From the NCBI GenBank assembly GCA_033816765.1, contig CM066287.1, positions 4,836,001 to 4,900,000 on the forward strand: DNA of 64,000 bases, given 5' to 3'. Every line of letters begins with the position of its first letter. Position 1 is the stretch's first letter. Both the position numbers and the translations under genes were made by a program. A model generated the notes under the pieces. That model did not search any database, had not been told where the DNA came from, and was given only the letters and a program-made list of their open reading frames with translations. Of this stretch, positions 31,620 to 40,318 are shown piece after piece. This stretch comes from Nothopassalora personata. Its lineage: Eukaryota > Ascomycota > Dothideomycetes > Mycosphaerellales > Mycosphaerellaceae.

Positions 31620-32293
31620 GTATACTATACTATATATATAATAATATTTTAAGGGTGTTTACTAACTTATAAGTAGTATTATAGTAAATATCATTAAGTA
31701 GACTCCTATAAACTAGTTTAGTAACGCTAGTAACGTCTTTAGTAGTAGAACTAGCTCTAGTAACGGTAACGATCCTAATAAGCGTCCTCCTAGTAATAGT
31801 CGAAAGGGCCTACCTATATCTAGTAAGCTCTCTAAGCGTAAGACCCTTATTAAGGCACTTAGACTAGTTAAGTAGATTATCGATAGTAAGCGTAAGATTA
31901 CTAAGAGGAATATAACCTTATAGCTTACTATAGTATCTCTTAAGGTTACCTTCTATAAGAAGAAGCTTCTAACTACTAAAGGTAGTATTACTAACCTACT
32001 AAACTAGGGTTAGATTAACGTAGCTACCTAGGACTTCGATTATATAATAGTTAACCCTTAAGGTCGTATCGCTAATACTATAACTATAAACCTTAATAGT
32101 AGTTAGAACTACCTTTCTACCTTATAGGCTTCCGCTATAGACTATCTTATTTAGTACTTCGGTAGCGCCTATAACCGCTATAAGGAGAGATCTAACCTTC
32201 CCTTCTCTAGCTACTATACTATTCTAGGATAGTTTAAGGGCTACTATACTAACTACGCTCTTAATAATTACTACAATAAATATAGCTTCTTCT
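31620..32293 (+). pseudogene. RIPed unidentified reading frame
   Basis: A plus-strand frame from about 31720 to 32290 is broken mainly by TAG and is rich in Lys, Ser and Leu (SRKGLP, SKLSKRKTLIKALRLVK). It looks like a former coding region of a repeat, perhaps a gag-like or accessory protein. No motif was recognised. Confidence 0.35.
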
Positions 32294-32697
32294 TATTACG
32301 AAATGATTCTTATAGACCCTAGAATTATAACAACGAGACGAGCACGTAACTTATCCTACCTAAGCGCTTAGACTTAGGGCGATTAGACTACTTATACTTA
32401 GACTAATTAGGCTGCTTATGCTTAGAATAATTAGAATAATTACCGAGATCTACGAATCTCCTTTATATTTAGGAACGCTAAGAACCCCTTATAGTTTCGA
32501 TACGTTTAACTTACTATTTAATATTACTATTTAGAATATACTATAACCTAACCTCTACCTTACTACTACTTAGTCTTTATAAGATAAGACAGCTACTACT
32601 TTATTACTTTCCCTCGACTTCCTATCGGCCTAAGAATAAACCCAATTAAGCTTATCTTCTTAACTTGTAATATTATTAGGTTATACTAAACCTAATA
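32294..32697 (+). repeat. 5' LTR of Gypsy A2 (404 bp)
   Basis: Same LTR as 3925-4328, same length, RIPed. It is followed by GCTTTAAACGCCC; TTTAAACGCCC also follows the LTR of element C at 50814 and is a candidate primer-binding site. Confidence 0.85.
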
Positions 32698-32902
32698 GCT
32701 TTAAACGCCCTCTACGATAGGAGACCGATAGAGTAAACGGGGAACACCCGACCCTAGTAAAGTAAGTAGAGCCCGACGACCTTAGACTACGAACGATGCT
32801 ATTAATGCCTTAGCTACTTATATAGGCAACGACACCCTTAAGGTTAGTAAGCTAGAATACTACTATAGCGACCGAGATAAGTTCGACACTTAGGTCTCTT
32901 AG
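32698..32902 (+). pseudogene. Gypsy A2 leader and start of gag
   Basis: After the presumed primer site the plus frame reads ...YYSDRDKFDT, similar to FYRDRAKFDDWI in the gag start of element C (about 50998-51030). It is cut at 32902 by element G1. The gag resumes, with a gap, at 45316. Confidence 0.6.
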
Positions 32903-33094
32903 TGTCACAAGCAGGTGCAAGCACGTGGTCGGATAAGGTACAAGTCGAATAGACGGTCTATCTAAGAGAGGCGCGGAGGGCGCGAGGTAGATATACACGC
33001 GCCAAGCCCTCGGGCCGGCTTAGTCAGCGGCGCGCGCGGGATCCACGCACGTGCGCGCGGGTCCAAGTGAATGATGGGCGCCGGTACGGTGACA
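32903..33094 (-). repeat. 3' LTR of G1 (192 bp)
   Basis: It has TGTCAC...GTGACA ends and is identical base for base to 40127-40318. It includes the last codons and stop of pol. Confidence 0.95.
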
Positions 33095-36000
33095 CTACCC
33101 CCCCCTTTCAGAGTGCGCTCCGGAGCACTCTTTTCTCTCACATCCATCATTGCCATTGCAAATGTCTCATCATCCATCAGGTCGTTATCTATTACGTCCA
33201 TCTCATCGTCATTCGTAACCACTGTCGTTGTACCCACCTCGTGACCATCCATGATGCTACGTAACGCAGGTGGGTTGTCGCGGCGACACGGCACAGCAAC
33301 CTCAGTTACTGTCCGGACGGTGTCCTCTTCGGTGTGTGTACTGAGCTCGTCGCACAGGCGCCCTGTGCCATAGTGACTCGCGCCATCTAGGCGGCTGCAC
33401 ACTGTGTTCTGATGACCATCGGCAGTGTTGCTGCCATTGTGACTCGCGCCACGCAAGCGCTCAGCTTCAGGGACTCGGTCTGCTTGTCGAGAAGGATCGT
33501 TATCGCGACGCGTATCGCTCTCTTTCTCACAAGTCCGGAGGCCTGGTCCCACCGGCATCAGAGTCATCGCTGCTGACGACGTGGGTGCTGTGCGTGCTAC
33601 TCGCATGCCTGTGGCATTCTCATTTGCAACCCAGTCTGCAGGTGGTTGAAAACCAGGTGGTTTGGTCGCTCGCGGGTGGTTGTGGTGAAAGTCGGCCACA
33701 GAGGCGGCGGCACCCTCAATAACCTGATCCGCAGCTTCATAGGATGGCCGATTGTATCCAACGTACTTCACCAAGTATTCCCAATACGGCTGCTTCCCTC
33801 CTGCTGGTGCGCGTCCGCACGGCCATCTCTTCTTGCAATCCAGGATTTGCTCAACTTCCCAGTGGTCGGGTTCGGCGGGGTCGGTCTCGTGCTGTTCATC
33901 GTCGACAATGCGAATCGGCGGAGGAGCTGGTTGTACTTGTCCCTGGACTGGCGGGTGTACTGGTGCAAGAAGGTGCGAATGAAAGTGGTTGTCGATATTC
34001 ATGGTGGGTGGGAGATCCACTTTGTAAGCATTGCCCGGAAGCACCTCCGTGATCACGTGCGGGCCCGACCACCTGACATCCATCTTTCGTGAAGGTCTCT
34101 CCATGGTCCAGTTCTCGGTGCTAATCCACACCTCATCGCCTTCCTTGTAGAGCGGCGCTGGTGTGCGGTTCTGATTAGCATACTCGGCTTGCACGGCTTG
34201 GGCGAGAGCCATCTGTTGGCGAAGATATTGCTGCATGTCGTGCATCTTTGTTGCAAAGCGATCCGCTGCTTCAGCATCCAAGCGTTGCTTGTGGGGCATG
34301 AGTGGCATTGGAAGATCCAGCTCGAGTTCAGAGAACCTTGGGTTGCGGCCAGTGTTAGCATAGAACGGCGATACACCTGTTGTAGCTGACACGGCATTGT
34401 TGGCTGTGAACTCAGCGAGGGGAGTCCAGTCTGGCCAGTCATCCTGAGCGTAGTTGACAAACATGCGCCAATACTGCTCCATAGCCTTGTTCGTGTTCTC
34501 GGACTGTCCATCAGTCTCAGGGTGATATGCTGACGAAAGCTTCTGCTTGATTCCCAACAGGGCGCAGAGACGTCTCCAGAATGCGGACACCCATTGTGTG
34601 CCACGGTCAGAGACAATGCTCTTCGGGAGTCCATGCCTGCTGAACACATATCGCAGGTACACGAGGGCTGTGTGCTCTGCAGTCATCGATTGAACTGGGA
34701 TCATGTGTTTCTCCTTGGTAAGTCGGCATGTGACGGTCAGGGCATCTTCGTACGTTTGTCCATCCAGCGCACTCTTGCCTGGTGGCAGATGAGTCACGAA
34801 ATCCATCGCAACATCCTCCCATGCTGCAAAGGGAACTGGCAAGGGTTTCAACAGCCCTGGGTATTGGATGTTCGTACTCTTGTTCGTGCGACAGATGCGG
34901 CAGGCTCGCACATAGGACTTGACGAAACGTGCCATGCCAGGCCAGACGTAGTTGCGGGCTACCAGCTCGTACGTCTTCTCGTCACCTATGTGACCTGCAA
35001 CTGCGTGATCATGGAAGGCTTGGGTGATGCGGGTGCGTACTGGCACTTCACCGTCGTCGAGTGCTTCTTCTGACTCAGGAGGCACAAAGAGACTGTACCC
35101 ACCGTACACGTTCTTCATGTAGATCATGCCTCCTACTGGCACGGCGTGTCGGTCATCCAGACGGTGCTTGCGTAGCAAAGAACAGGGTAAGTCGTTCTCT
35201 AGCTGCCGTACTGCTTCCTCGGTCTCTGGCTGTGCGTACAGCTCTCGGATCGCAGTCGTCAACGGAGTGACCACGTCGTTCGCACTAATGTTCAGAACTC
35301 GCGACGACGACAGGTTGAGAATGCGGTCTGGTCCTAGTAGCACCTGGTGCTGCTGCTGATTGCGCGGGTCGCTCAGATCACCGTGGATTGGCAAGTCCTG
35401 AGATCTCCTGGTGAGGCTATCAGGCTTGGTGCCTTGCACCCCTGGTCGATACACGATCTTGAAGAAGAACTGAGAGAGGAACTCGGCCCACCTTGCTTGG
35501 CGGCGATTCAACTGCTTCGTGCTCATGAACCACTCTAGGTTCTTGTGGTCAGAGTACACGAGCGTCGGCTTGTCTTCTGCTGACTCTGGGTCAGGCAGGT
35601 TCTCGTAATCGTCCGTGCCGAACTCATTGACGGTGAGCTCTGGGCGCCATTCCTCAAAGGCTTGCACAATGGCCAGCAACTCTTTGTCGTAGATGTCATA
35701 GTTGCATTGTTGTGGGTCCATTTTCTTGGACATATATGCAATAGGATGCAGTACGCCGTTCTCATTACGCTGCGACAGGACTGCTGCTGTTACGTAGTCT
35801 GATGCATCCGTTTCAAGGATCGTCTCTCTTCCTGGATAGAAGTGCTTCAGCGTGGGCGCGTCGATGAATGCCTGCTTTAGGGCATCGAACGACTTCTGGC
35901 AAGCTTCTGACCATTCCCATGGTACGTTCTTGCGGGTCAACTTGGTCATCGGTAAGCAGATCTTGCTGAAGTTCTTGATGAATCTGCGATAGAAATTGGC

Positions 36001-37929
36001 GAACCCTGTGAACGACAGAATGTCGGTGACATTGGCGGGTGTGGGCCAGTTCTTGACGCATTCGATTTTCTTAGGATCCATCTTGATGCCCTCATTTGTG
36101 ATGATGACACCAAGGTATGTCGTCTCGTGTCTAAAGAACTCACACTTGTCGATGTCAAGCTGTAAGCCTGCTTTGTCCAGTCGTTTAAGAACTTTCATAA
36201 CATGCTCCACGTGTTCCTCACGAGTCTTGCTGAAAACGAGCGCATCGTCTAGGTAGCATGATACGAAGTCATCTAGGAACTCACGAAGCGTGTCGTTGAT
36301 GAACGACTGAAATGTGCCTGGGGCGTTACACAGGCCGAAAGGCATAACAACACATTCGAACTGCCCGTACCTCGTTGTAAAGGCTGTCTTCCATTCATCA
36401 CCCGCTGCGATGCGGATGCGGTTGAATGCGGCGATGACATCCAGCTTGGTGAACCATTGCGCTCCTGCAATGCGATCCAGTGTTTCTTGGAAGAGGGGGA
36501 TAGGATACCGGCTTTTCGTTGTGATCGCGTTCAATGCTCGGTAGTCGACACAGACCCGCAGCCCACCTCCTGGTTTCTTGACTATTAGGACAGGTGCTGC
36601 TGCTGGTGACACGCTGCGCTGTATTGCGCCTTTCTCGAGCTGATCATCGAGCCACTTCTTGATCACCTCGTTCTCTCGTGCAGAGAAGGAGTATGGTCGT
36701 CGAAACGGTGGAGTCTGGCCAGCCTTGAGTTTGATCTCATGATCTACGCCCGGTCGCCGTGGTGGCACTTTGTCTGCTTCCTTGCGACTGAATAGCCTGG
36801 CCATCTCTCGGAACTCTGGTGGCAACAAAGGTATGGGGTCCTGGTCCTTGTCCTTTGGGTTCATGAAGCGTTGGTAGTCGTCGGCCGAGATGGCGGATGC
36901 ATTCAGTGCGCAGGCGGACAGGGGATCGCGAGCCACCTGTCTGTTCAAGTCCTCCTTCGGATCAAACATCCACATCACGTGGATCTCACATCCCTTGAAA
37001 CCCTTGCGCCTACTCATGCGCCTCAATACCTCGGCAGTGATAGGTTGGATGTCGATCTCCGGCTCCGGCTGCACTGACGCCTTCTTGTCAGTGCGGCGTG
37101 CTGGTCGTTTCAAGGTCTCCGGGCTATCAGCTGGCAATGGTTGTCGGACGTGGTGTGATGGCTCCGACTCGTCTTGCATCTCCACCGGTGGCGCATGTCT
37201 CATAGCGGCTTTCGTGGAGTGCGTCTCTTGCACTACTGCTGGCTCTTCATCTTCGACATAGGGCTTGACGTATCCTGTCGAAGCTGGTGACGACTCTGGC
37301 ACGGGTATCTCTATCTGCAGGATGCCCACTGGCGTAACGCCCTTATCGTTGATAGACTGCACGCACACAGGCTCGTCGCCATGTATGCAGTTCTCTCGAC
37401 AGTATTGTGAAAACAGGGTCATAGTTCCTGACGCATAGTGGAACACAGGCTGATGCTCGTCGTGCCATGGACGGCCGAGGATAACATCATATTCCAGCGA
37501 TGTGCAGTAACCAACTCGCGTCTCAACGTGATTGCCGATTTGAATCTGTGCCGTTGTTTTGTGAGTAATCAGTTCACTAGCAGGTTGGCCATCTGCTAAC
37601 ATTAGTCCCATTGGGTTGGGCAGCTCGACCAAATCAAGGTCGTTCTTATGCGCAAAGTCGATGTCAAAGTACGTAGAGTTGGCACCATCATCATGGAAGG
37701 ACTGAGCAGGGATCTTTCCATTCACTATGCATGGCATAACCAGATGAGAAGCTATCACTGGGTTGTGTTCATCTACAGAATGGTTGGCTGCCAGCAGGGA
37801 GTGTGCCGATATGCTCAAATTCTTGCCCCTATCTGGAGGCTCCTTCTCATGTTCGTGATCTCGTAACTCTCGTACTGACTCGTCTCGTCCACTGTGTGTT
37901 GCGCTCACAGAGTGGACTATGCGTTTCCC
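32962..37929 (-). CDS. pol: G1 pol polyprotein (expressed by -1 frameshift from gag)
   Basis: The frame is open from before 37929; the first annotated codon (37908) would be GTG, so pol lacks its own ATG there and is best read as a gag-pol fusion. The domains run in Gypsy order, numbered from 37908. An aspartic protease (about 50-150, with DDGA in place of the usual DSGA) comes first, then reverse transcriptase with CYLDDALVF near 547. RNase H follows (ETDASDY near 700), then integrase with an HHCC finger (near 960-1000) and DDE core (MDFVTHL, SDRGTQW, HPETDGQSEN, about 1035-1135). A chromodomain (WEVEQIL...YLVKYVGYNRPSYE, about 1348-1400) would target insertion to heterochromatin. A C-terminal extension of about 240 residues runs into the 3' LTR. 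About 1650 residues. Confidence 0.95.
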   Translation of the reverse strand, partial: GKRIVHSVSATHSGRDESVRELRDHEHEKEPPDRGKNLSISAHSLLAANHSVDEHNPVIASHLVMPCIVNGKIPAQSFHDDGANSTYFDIDFAHKNDLDLVELPNPMGLMLADGQPASELITHKTTAQIQIGNHVETRVGYCTSLEYDVILGRPWHDEHQPVFHYASGTMTLFSQYCRENCIHGDEPVCVQSINDKGVTPVGILQIEIPVPESSPASTGYVKPYVEDEEPAVVQETHSTKAAMRHAPPVEMQDESEPSHHVRQPLPADSPETLKRPARRTDKKASVQPEPEIDIQPITAEVLRRMSRRKGFKGCEIHVMWMFDPKEDLNRQVARDPLSACALNASAISADDYQRFMNPKDKDQDPIPLLPPEFREMARLFSRKEADKVPPRRPGVDHEIKLKAGQTPPFRRPYSFSARENEVIKKWLDDQLEKGAIQRSVSPAAAPVLIVKKPGGGLRVCVDYRALNAITTKSRYPIPLFQETLDRIAGAQWFTKLDVIAAFNRIRIAAGDEWKTAFTTRYGQFECVVMPFGLCNAPGTFQSFINDTLREFLDDFVSCYLDDALVFSKTREEHVEHVMKVLKRLDKAGLQLDIDKCEFFRHETTYLGVIITNEGIKMDPKKIECVKNWPTPANVTDILSFTGFANFYRRFIKNFSKICLPMTKLTRKNVPWEWSEACQKSFDALKQAFIDAPTLKHFYPGRETILETDASDYVTAAVLSQRNENGVLHPIAYMSKKMDPQQCNYDIYDKELLAIVQAFEEWRPELTVNEFGTDDYENLPDPESAEDKPTLVYSDHKNLEWFMSTKQLNRRQARWAEFLSQFFFKIVYRPGVQGTKPDSLTRRSQDLPIHGDLSDPRNQQQHQVLLGPDRILNLSSSRVLNISANDVVTPLTTAIRELYAQPETEEAVRQLENDLPCSLLRKHRLDDRHAVPVGGMIYMKNVYGGYSLFVPPESEEALDDGEVPVRTRITQAFHDHAVAGHIGDEKTYELVARNYVWPGMARFVKSYVRACRICRTNKSTNIQYPGLLKPLPVPFAAWEDVAMDFVTHLPPGKSALDGQTYEDALTVTCRLTKEKHMIPVQSMTAEHTALVYLRYVFSRHGLPKSIVSDRGTQWVSAFWRRLCALLGIKQKLSSAYHPETDGQSENTNKAMEQYWRMFVNYAQDDWPDWTPLAEFTANNAVSATTGVSPFYANTGRNPRFSELELDLPMPLMPHKQRLDAEAADRFATKMHDMQQYLRQQMALAQAVQAEYANQNRTPAPLYKEGDEVWISTENWTMERPSRKMDVRWSGPHVITEVLPGNAYKVDLPPTMNIDNHFHSHLLAPVHPPVQGQVQPAPPPIRIVDDEQHETDPAEPDHWEVEQILDCKKRWPCGRAPAGGKQPYWEYLVKYVGYNRPSYEAADQVIEGAAASVADFHHNHPRATKPPGFQPPADWVANENATGMRVARTAPTSSAAMTLMPVGPGLRTCEKESDTRRDNDPSRQADRVPEAERLRGASHNGSNTADGHQNTVCSRLDGASHYGTGRLCDELSTHTEEDTVRTVTEVAVPCRRDNPPALRSIMDGHEVGTTTVVTNDDEMDVIDNDLMDDETFAMAMMDVREKSAPERTLKGGGSVTVPAPIIHLDPRARAWIPRAPLTKPARGLGACISTSRPPRLS
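33095..33109 (-). promoter_or_regulatory. Polypurine tract of G1
   Basis: On the sense (minus) strand GAAAGGGGGGGGTAG abuts the 3' LTR. A hairpin (GAGTGC/GCACTC, 33111-33130) lies beside it. It lies inside the pol reading frame. Confidence 0.85.
37888..37929 (-). promoter_or_regulatory. Programmed -1 ribosomal frameshift signal of G1
   Basis: On the sense strand the gag frame reads G-GGA-AAC (37929-37923), a canonical slippery heptamer, then a 6-nt spacer GCATAG that contains the gag stop. Next is a stem of TCCACT/AGTGGA and TGTG/CACA with one C-C mismatch and a 7-nt loop (37916-37888). Slipping back one base enters the pol frame GGG-AAA-CGC, which is open. Confidence 0.8.
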
Positions 37930-39968
37930 GAACCGCCGCCGGTGTTATTGCCGTTGCGTCGGTTGGTGCTTGGGTTGTAGCCTGGCGCGTATGGACGCCG
38001 GCTAACGTCCTTCAGTGGGCACTGGTCGTAGTCGACACGGCGGTGACCCACTTCCTCGCACTTCATGCATTTGTTCTGATCAATGCACTCTTGCGCCTTG
38101 GCAGCATCCAGTGGCTGCAGGTGCTGGTACTTCTGCGGACGGTCGGCCCACTTGGTCTTGGAGTTGGGGTTGGCAGGAGCGTCAGTGCTTCCACCTCTAC
38201 CTCCACCTGTGGCACCGTCCTTCTTGTCGTCGTTGCCCTTAGTGTTCTTGGGCTTGTCAGCGGACTGCTTCTTGTGCTTGAGGTCGTACTGCTCGAACTT
38301 GTCCTCATAAGTGTACAGCGCAGACACGACCTGATCAAGGGTCATGTTGGCCGTGTTCTCACTCATGATGCGGTTGTCGTATCTCGCGTTCAGCTTGCGC
38401 AGCAGGAAGTCCTTCTCAAGCTTCTTGTCGGCAGCACCGGCGTCCAGGTTGACAATGTCTGCGTTCTCGCGGAAGATAGGGTAGAACTCGCTGAACTTCT
38501 GCTTCTCGCCCTGGTCCAGTGTAGTGAGCTTGGTCATAGCAGTGGCGTGCGCATTGCGAGTGCCGTAGCGGGCTGCCAGATCGTCCATCATGTCATCAAC
38601 CGAGGCGTAAGCTGGTGTCGTGCCGCTTGTGACCTTGGTGAGACTGGGAATCTTGGAGTCGACATACTTCCAGGCTGAGTTCTTGAGCCAGCTTTGGACA
38701 TTCTGCAGTGAAGCCGTGACAGTGCGGTACTTGGACGCTGCCAGCCTGGCTTCGGCGGCACGCTGCCACTCTTCGAACTTAATGCCCTTCTCATCCAGTG
38801 GGTCGAACTCCTTCGGTGCCTTCGGCTCACTTGACGACTTAATGCCAGTGGTCATCGTGGAGTCGTATGTGGTGTAGCGGGACTGCGGCTCCTTGCTCTT
38901 CGAGCCCTTCTTCTTGGACTTAGAATTCTTGCGCTTGCTGCCACGACGGTGACCGCGCTCGTCATCGCTGTCGGAGGATTCGGAGTCGGAGGAGTCTGAT
39001 GATGGGTTGTCGTCTTCTCCAGTCGGCTTTGGCTTGTTGCCATTGCGACGACGCTCCAGCGACTCCTCGGATTCGGTGCGTGGAGGTGGTGACTCCTTGC
39101 GTGAGTCCTTGCGTTGCTTGGATCGCCCACGCTTCTCACGTCTCTCCTTTTCCTTCTTCTCAAGCTCCTCGATGCGCTTCTCAGCATCAACAAGCTTAGC
39201 CTCAGCTGCCTTGCACTGGGTGCGATACAGCTTCCTCGCTTCCATGGTCGTGGCCAACTCGGCTTTGACCTTGTCCAGCTCATCCGGGTCGATAATGACT
39301 TTGTCGGTGTGCTTCGCAAGTTCTGCCTTCAGCTTGTCCACCTCAGCTTGTCTCTGGTCTGCTTCAGCTTGTGCAGTACCAGCTTCGTCCTCGAGTCGAT
39401 CCATCTGCTCCTTCGCATCCTTGGCCTTGCGAATATTGATGCGGTTAGCGAGTTGGAGAGCCTCAATAGTCTTGTGTGCTCGTCGGTGGTCGGACTCGAT
39501 GTCGACAAGGATCTTGTGGACCTCCTCAGGGTAGTCGTTGACTCGCTTCTTGAGCTTCTCCGAGCTTAGCCCATTGAGAGACTCGAAGGTGTCTTGAAAC
39601 TGGTCAACAGTGACCCTCCTCTTCTTCGCACCTGGAGCAAGAGCCTCGCTCTCATCCTCAGTAATGTCCTCGATGTACTCATCCCCACACAGGTCAGCCA
39701 AGTTGAGCTCGGTCTCAACATCCTCCTCCTCGATCTCTTGGAGTCGGTCGAAGACCTTCTTGTGCTGCTTGTGGTAGGTGTTGTCTTCAGCCGTCAGCTG
39801 CTTCAGAACCTCCTCTTCTCTGCCTTGAGTCTGTGTCGCATCGCCGTTTGCGTTGTTTGTCGCGTCGGGGGGTAGGACGAAGAGGGAGGATCTGGTGATG
39901 TTCGCGCGATGTACGCGGCGGTCAGTAGTCGCCATGTCGTCGTCGTTATTGTTGTTCTTTCTCGCCAT
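37917..39968 (-). CDS. gag: G1 Gag polyprotein
   Basis: It has 683 residues starting at 39968. The N-terminal half is charged and helical with long coiled-coil segments and a Ser/Asp/Glu-rich stretch (about 290-350). The core gag region (about 390-560) contains W and L positions typical of retrotransposon capsids. Near the C-terminus (about 633-655) a zinc knuckle CMKCEEVGHRRVDYDQC has C-x2-C-x4-H spacing with a longer last gap than the usual CCHC. It forms the virus-like particle and binds element RNA. It ends in the frameshift site. The long coiled coil is unusual compared with typical fungal Gypsy gag. Confidence 0.9.
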   Translation of the reverse strand: MARKNNNNDDDMATTDRRVHRANITRSSLFVLPPDATNNANGDATQTQGREEEVLKQLTAEDNTYHKQHKKVFDRLQEIEEEDVETELNLADLCGDEYIEDITEDESEALAPGAKKRRVTVDQFQDTFESLNGLSSEKLKKRVNDYPEEVHKILVDIESDHRRAHKTIEALQLANRINIRKAKDAKEQMDRLEDEAGTAQAEADQRQAEVDKLKAELAKHTDKVIIDPDELDKVKAELATTMEARKLYRTQCKAAEAKLVDAEKRIEELEKKEKERREKRGRSKQRKDSRKESPPPRTESEESLERRRNGNKPKPTGEDDNPSSDSSDSESSDSDDERGHRRGSKRKNSKSKKKGSKSKEPQSRYTTYDSTMTTGIKSSSEPKAPKEFDPLDEKGIKFEEWQRAAEARLAASKYRTVTASLQNVQSWLKNSAWKYVDSKIPSLTKVTSGTTPAYASVDDMMDDLAARYGTRNAHATAMTKLTTLDQGEKQKFSEFYPIFRENADIVNLDAGAADKKLEKDFLLRKLNARYDNRIMSENTANMTLDQVVSALYTYEDKFEQYDLKHKKQSADKPKNTKGNDDKKDGATGGGRGGSTDAPANPNSKTKWADRPQKYQHLQPLDAAKAQECIDQNKCMKCEEVGHRRVDYDQCPLKDVSRRPYAPGYNPSTNRRNGNNTGGGSGNA

Positions 39969-40114
39969 CAGCTGTCGTGTTAGCCTTGGACTTACTCAAG
40001 GTGCGACTCGATTTGAGTCTGGCACCTAATATCTCAGCACTCCTAGGTGCTGTCGCGTTTGCTTATGCGATCTCCCGATCGCAGCTTCTCGTGTCTTTCT
40101 ACACGTTGGTAATG

Positions 40115-40178
40115 GTCTATTCGAAGTGTCACAAGCAGGTGCAAGCACGTGGTCGGATAAGGTACAAGTCGAATAGAC
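40115..40178 (-). promoter_or_regulatory. Candidate self-priming pair at the G1 5' LTR junction
   Basis: Just inside the 5' LTR the sense strand has TCGAATAGAC (40124-40115), complementary over ten bases to GTCTATTCGA within the LTR (40178-40169). No PBS complementary to a tRNA 3' end (starting TGG) is seen. Tf1/sushi-type chromoviruses prime from their own RNA 5' end in this way; use here is an inference. Confidence 0.45.
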
Positions 40179-40318
40179 GGTCTATCTAAGAGAGGCGCGG
40201 AGGGCGCGAGGTAGATATACACGCGCCAAGCCCTCGGGCCGGCTTAGTCAGCGGCGCGCGCGGGATCCACGCACGTGCGCGCGGGTCCAAGTGAATGATG
40301 GGCGCCGGTACGGTGACA
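40127..40318 (-). repeat. 5' LTR of G1 (192 bp)
   Basis: Identical to the 3' LTR at 32903-33094, with 6-bp inverted ends TGTCAC/GTGACA. Confidence 0.95.

Larger units (their letters stand above)
32903..40318 (-). mobile_element. Intact Ty3/Gypsy chromovirus G1 (7416 bp)
   Basis: The element is bounded by two identical 192-bp LTRs, with open gag and pol on the minus strand and normal CA/TG content, so it has not been RIPed. It has a polypurine tract, a candidate self-priming site and a -1 frameshift signal (separate entries). The flanking 5 bp differ (CTTAG left, AACGC right), so there is no target duplication. The left flank is A2 gag and the right flank is B1 pol. It is probably still, or was very recently, capable of movement. 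Confidence 0.95.

Noticed and set aside
33646..34092. 148-codon plus-strand ORF antisense to G1 pol
   Set aside because: Near the expected place for an accessory gene, but pol is intact on the other strand and the ORF has no Cys motif or coiled coil.
37803..38678. 291-codon plus-strand ORF antisense to G1 gag, considered as a G1 version of the accessory gene
   Set aside because: Leu/Val-rich shadow of the charged gag frame, wrong location (gag end, not 3' LTR), no Cys motif, no palindrome or TATA-like sequence.
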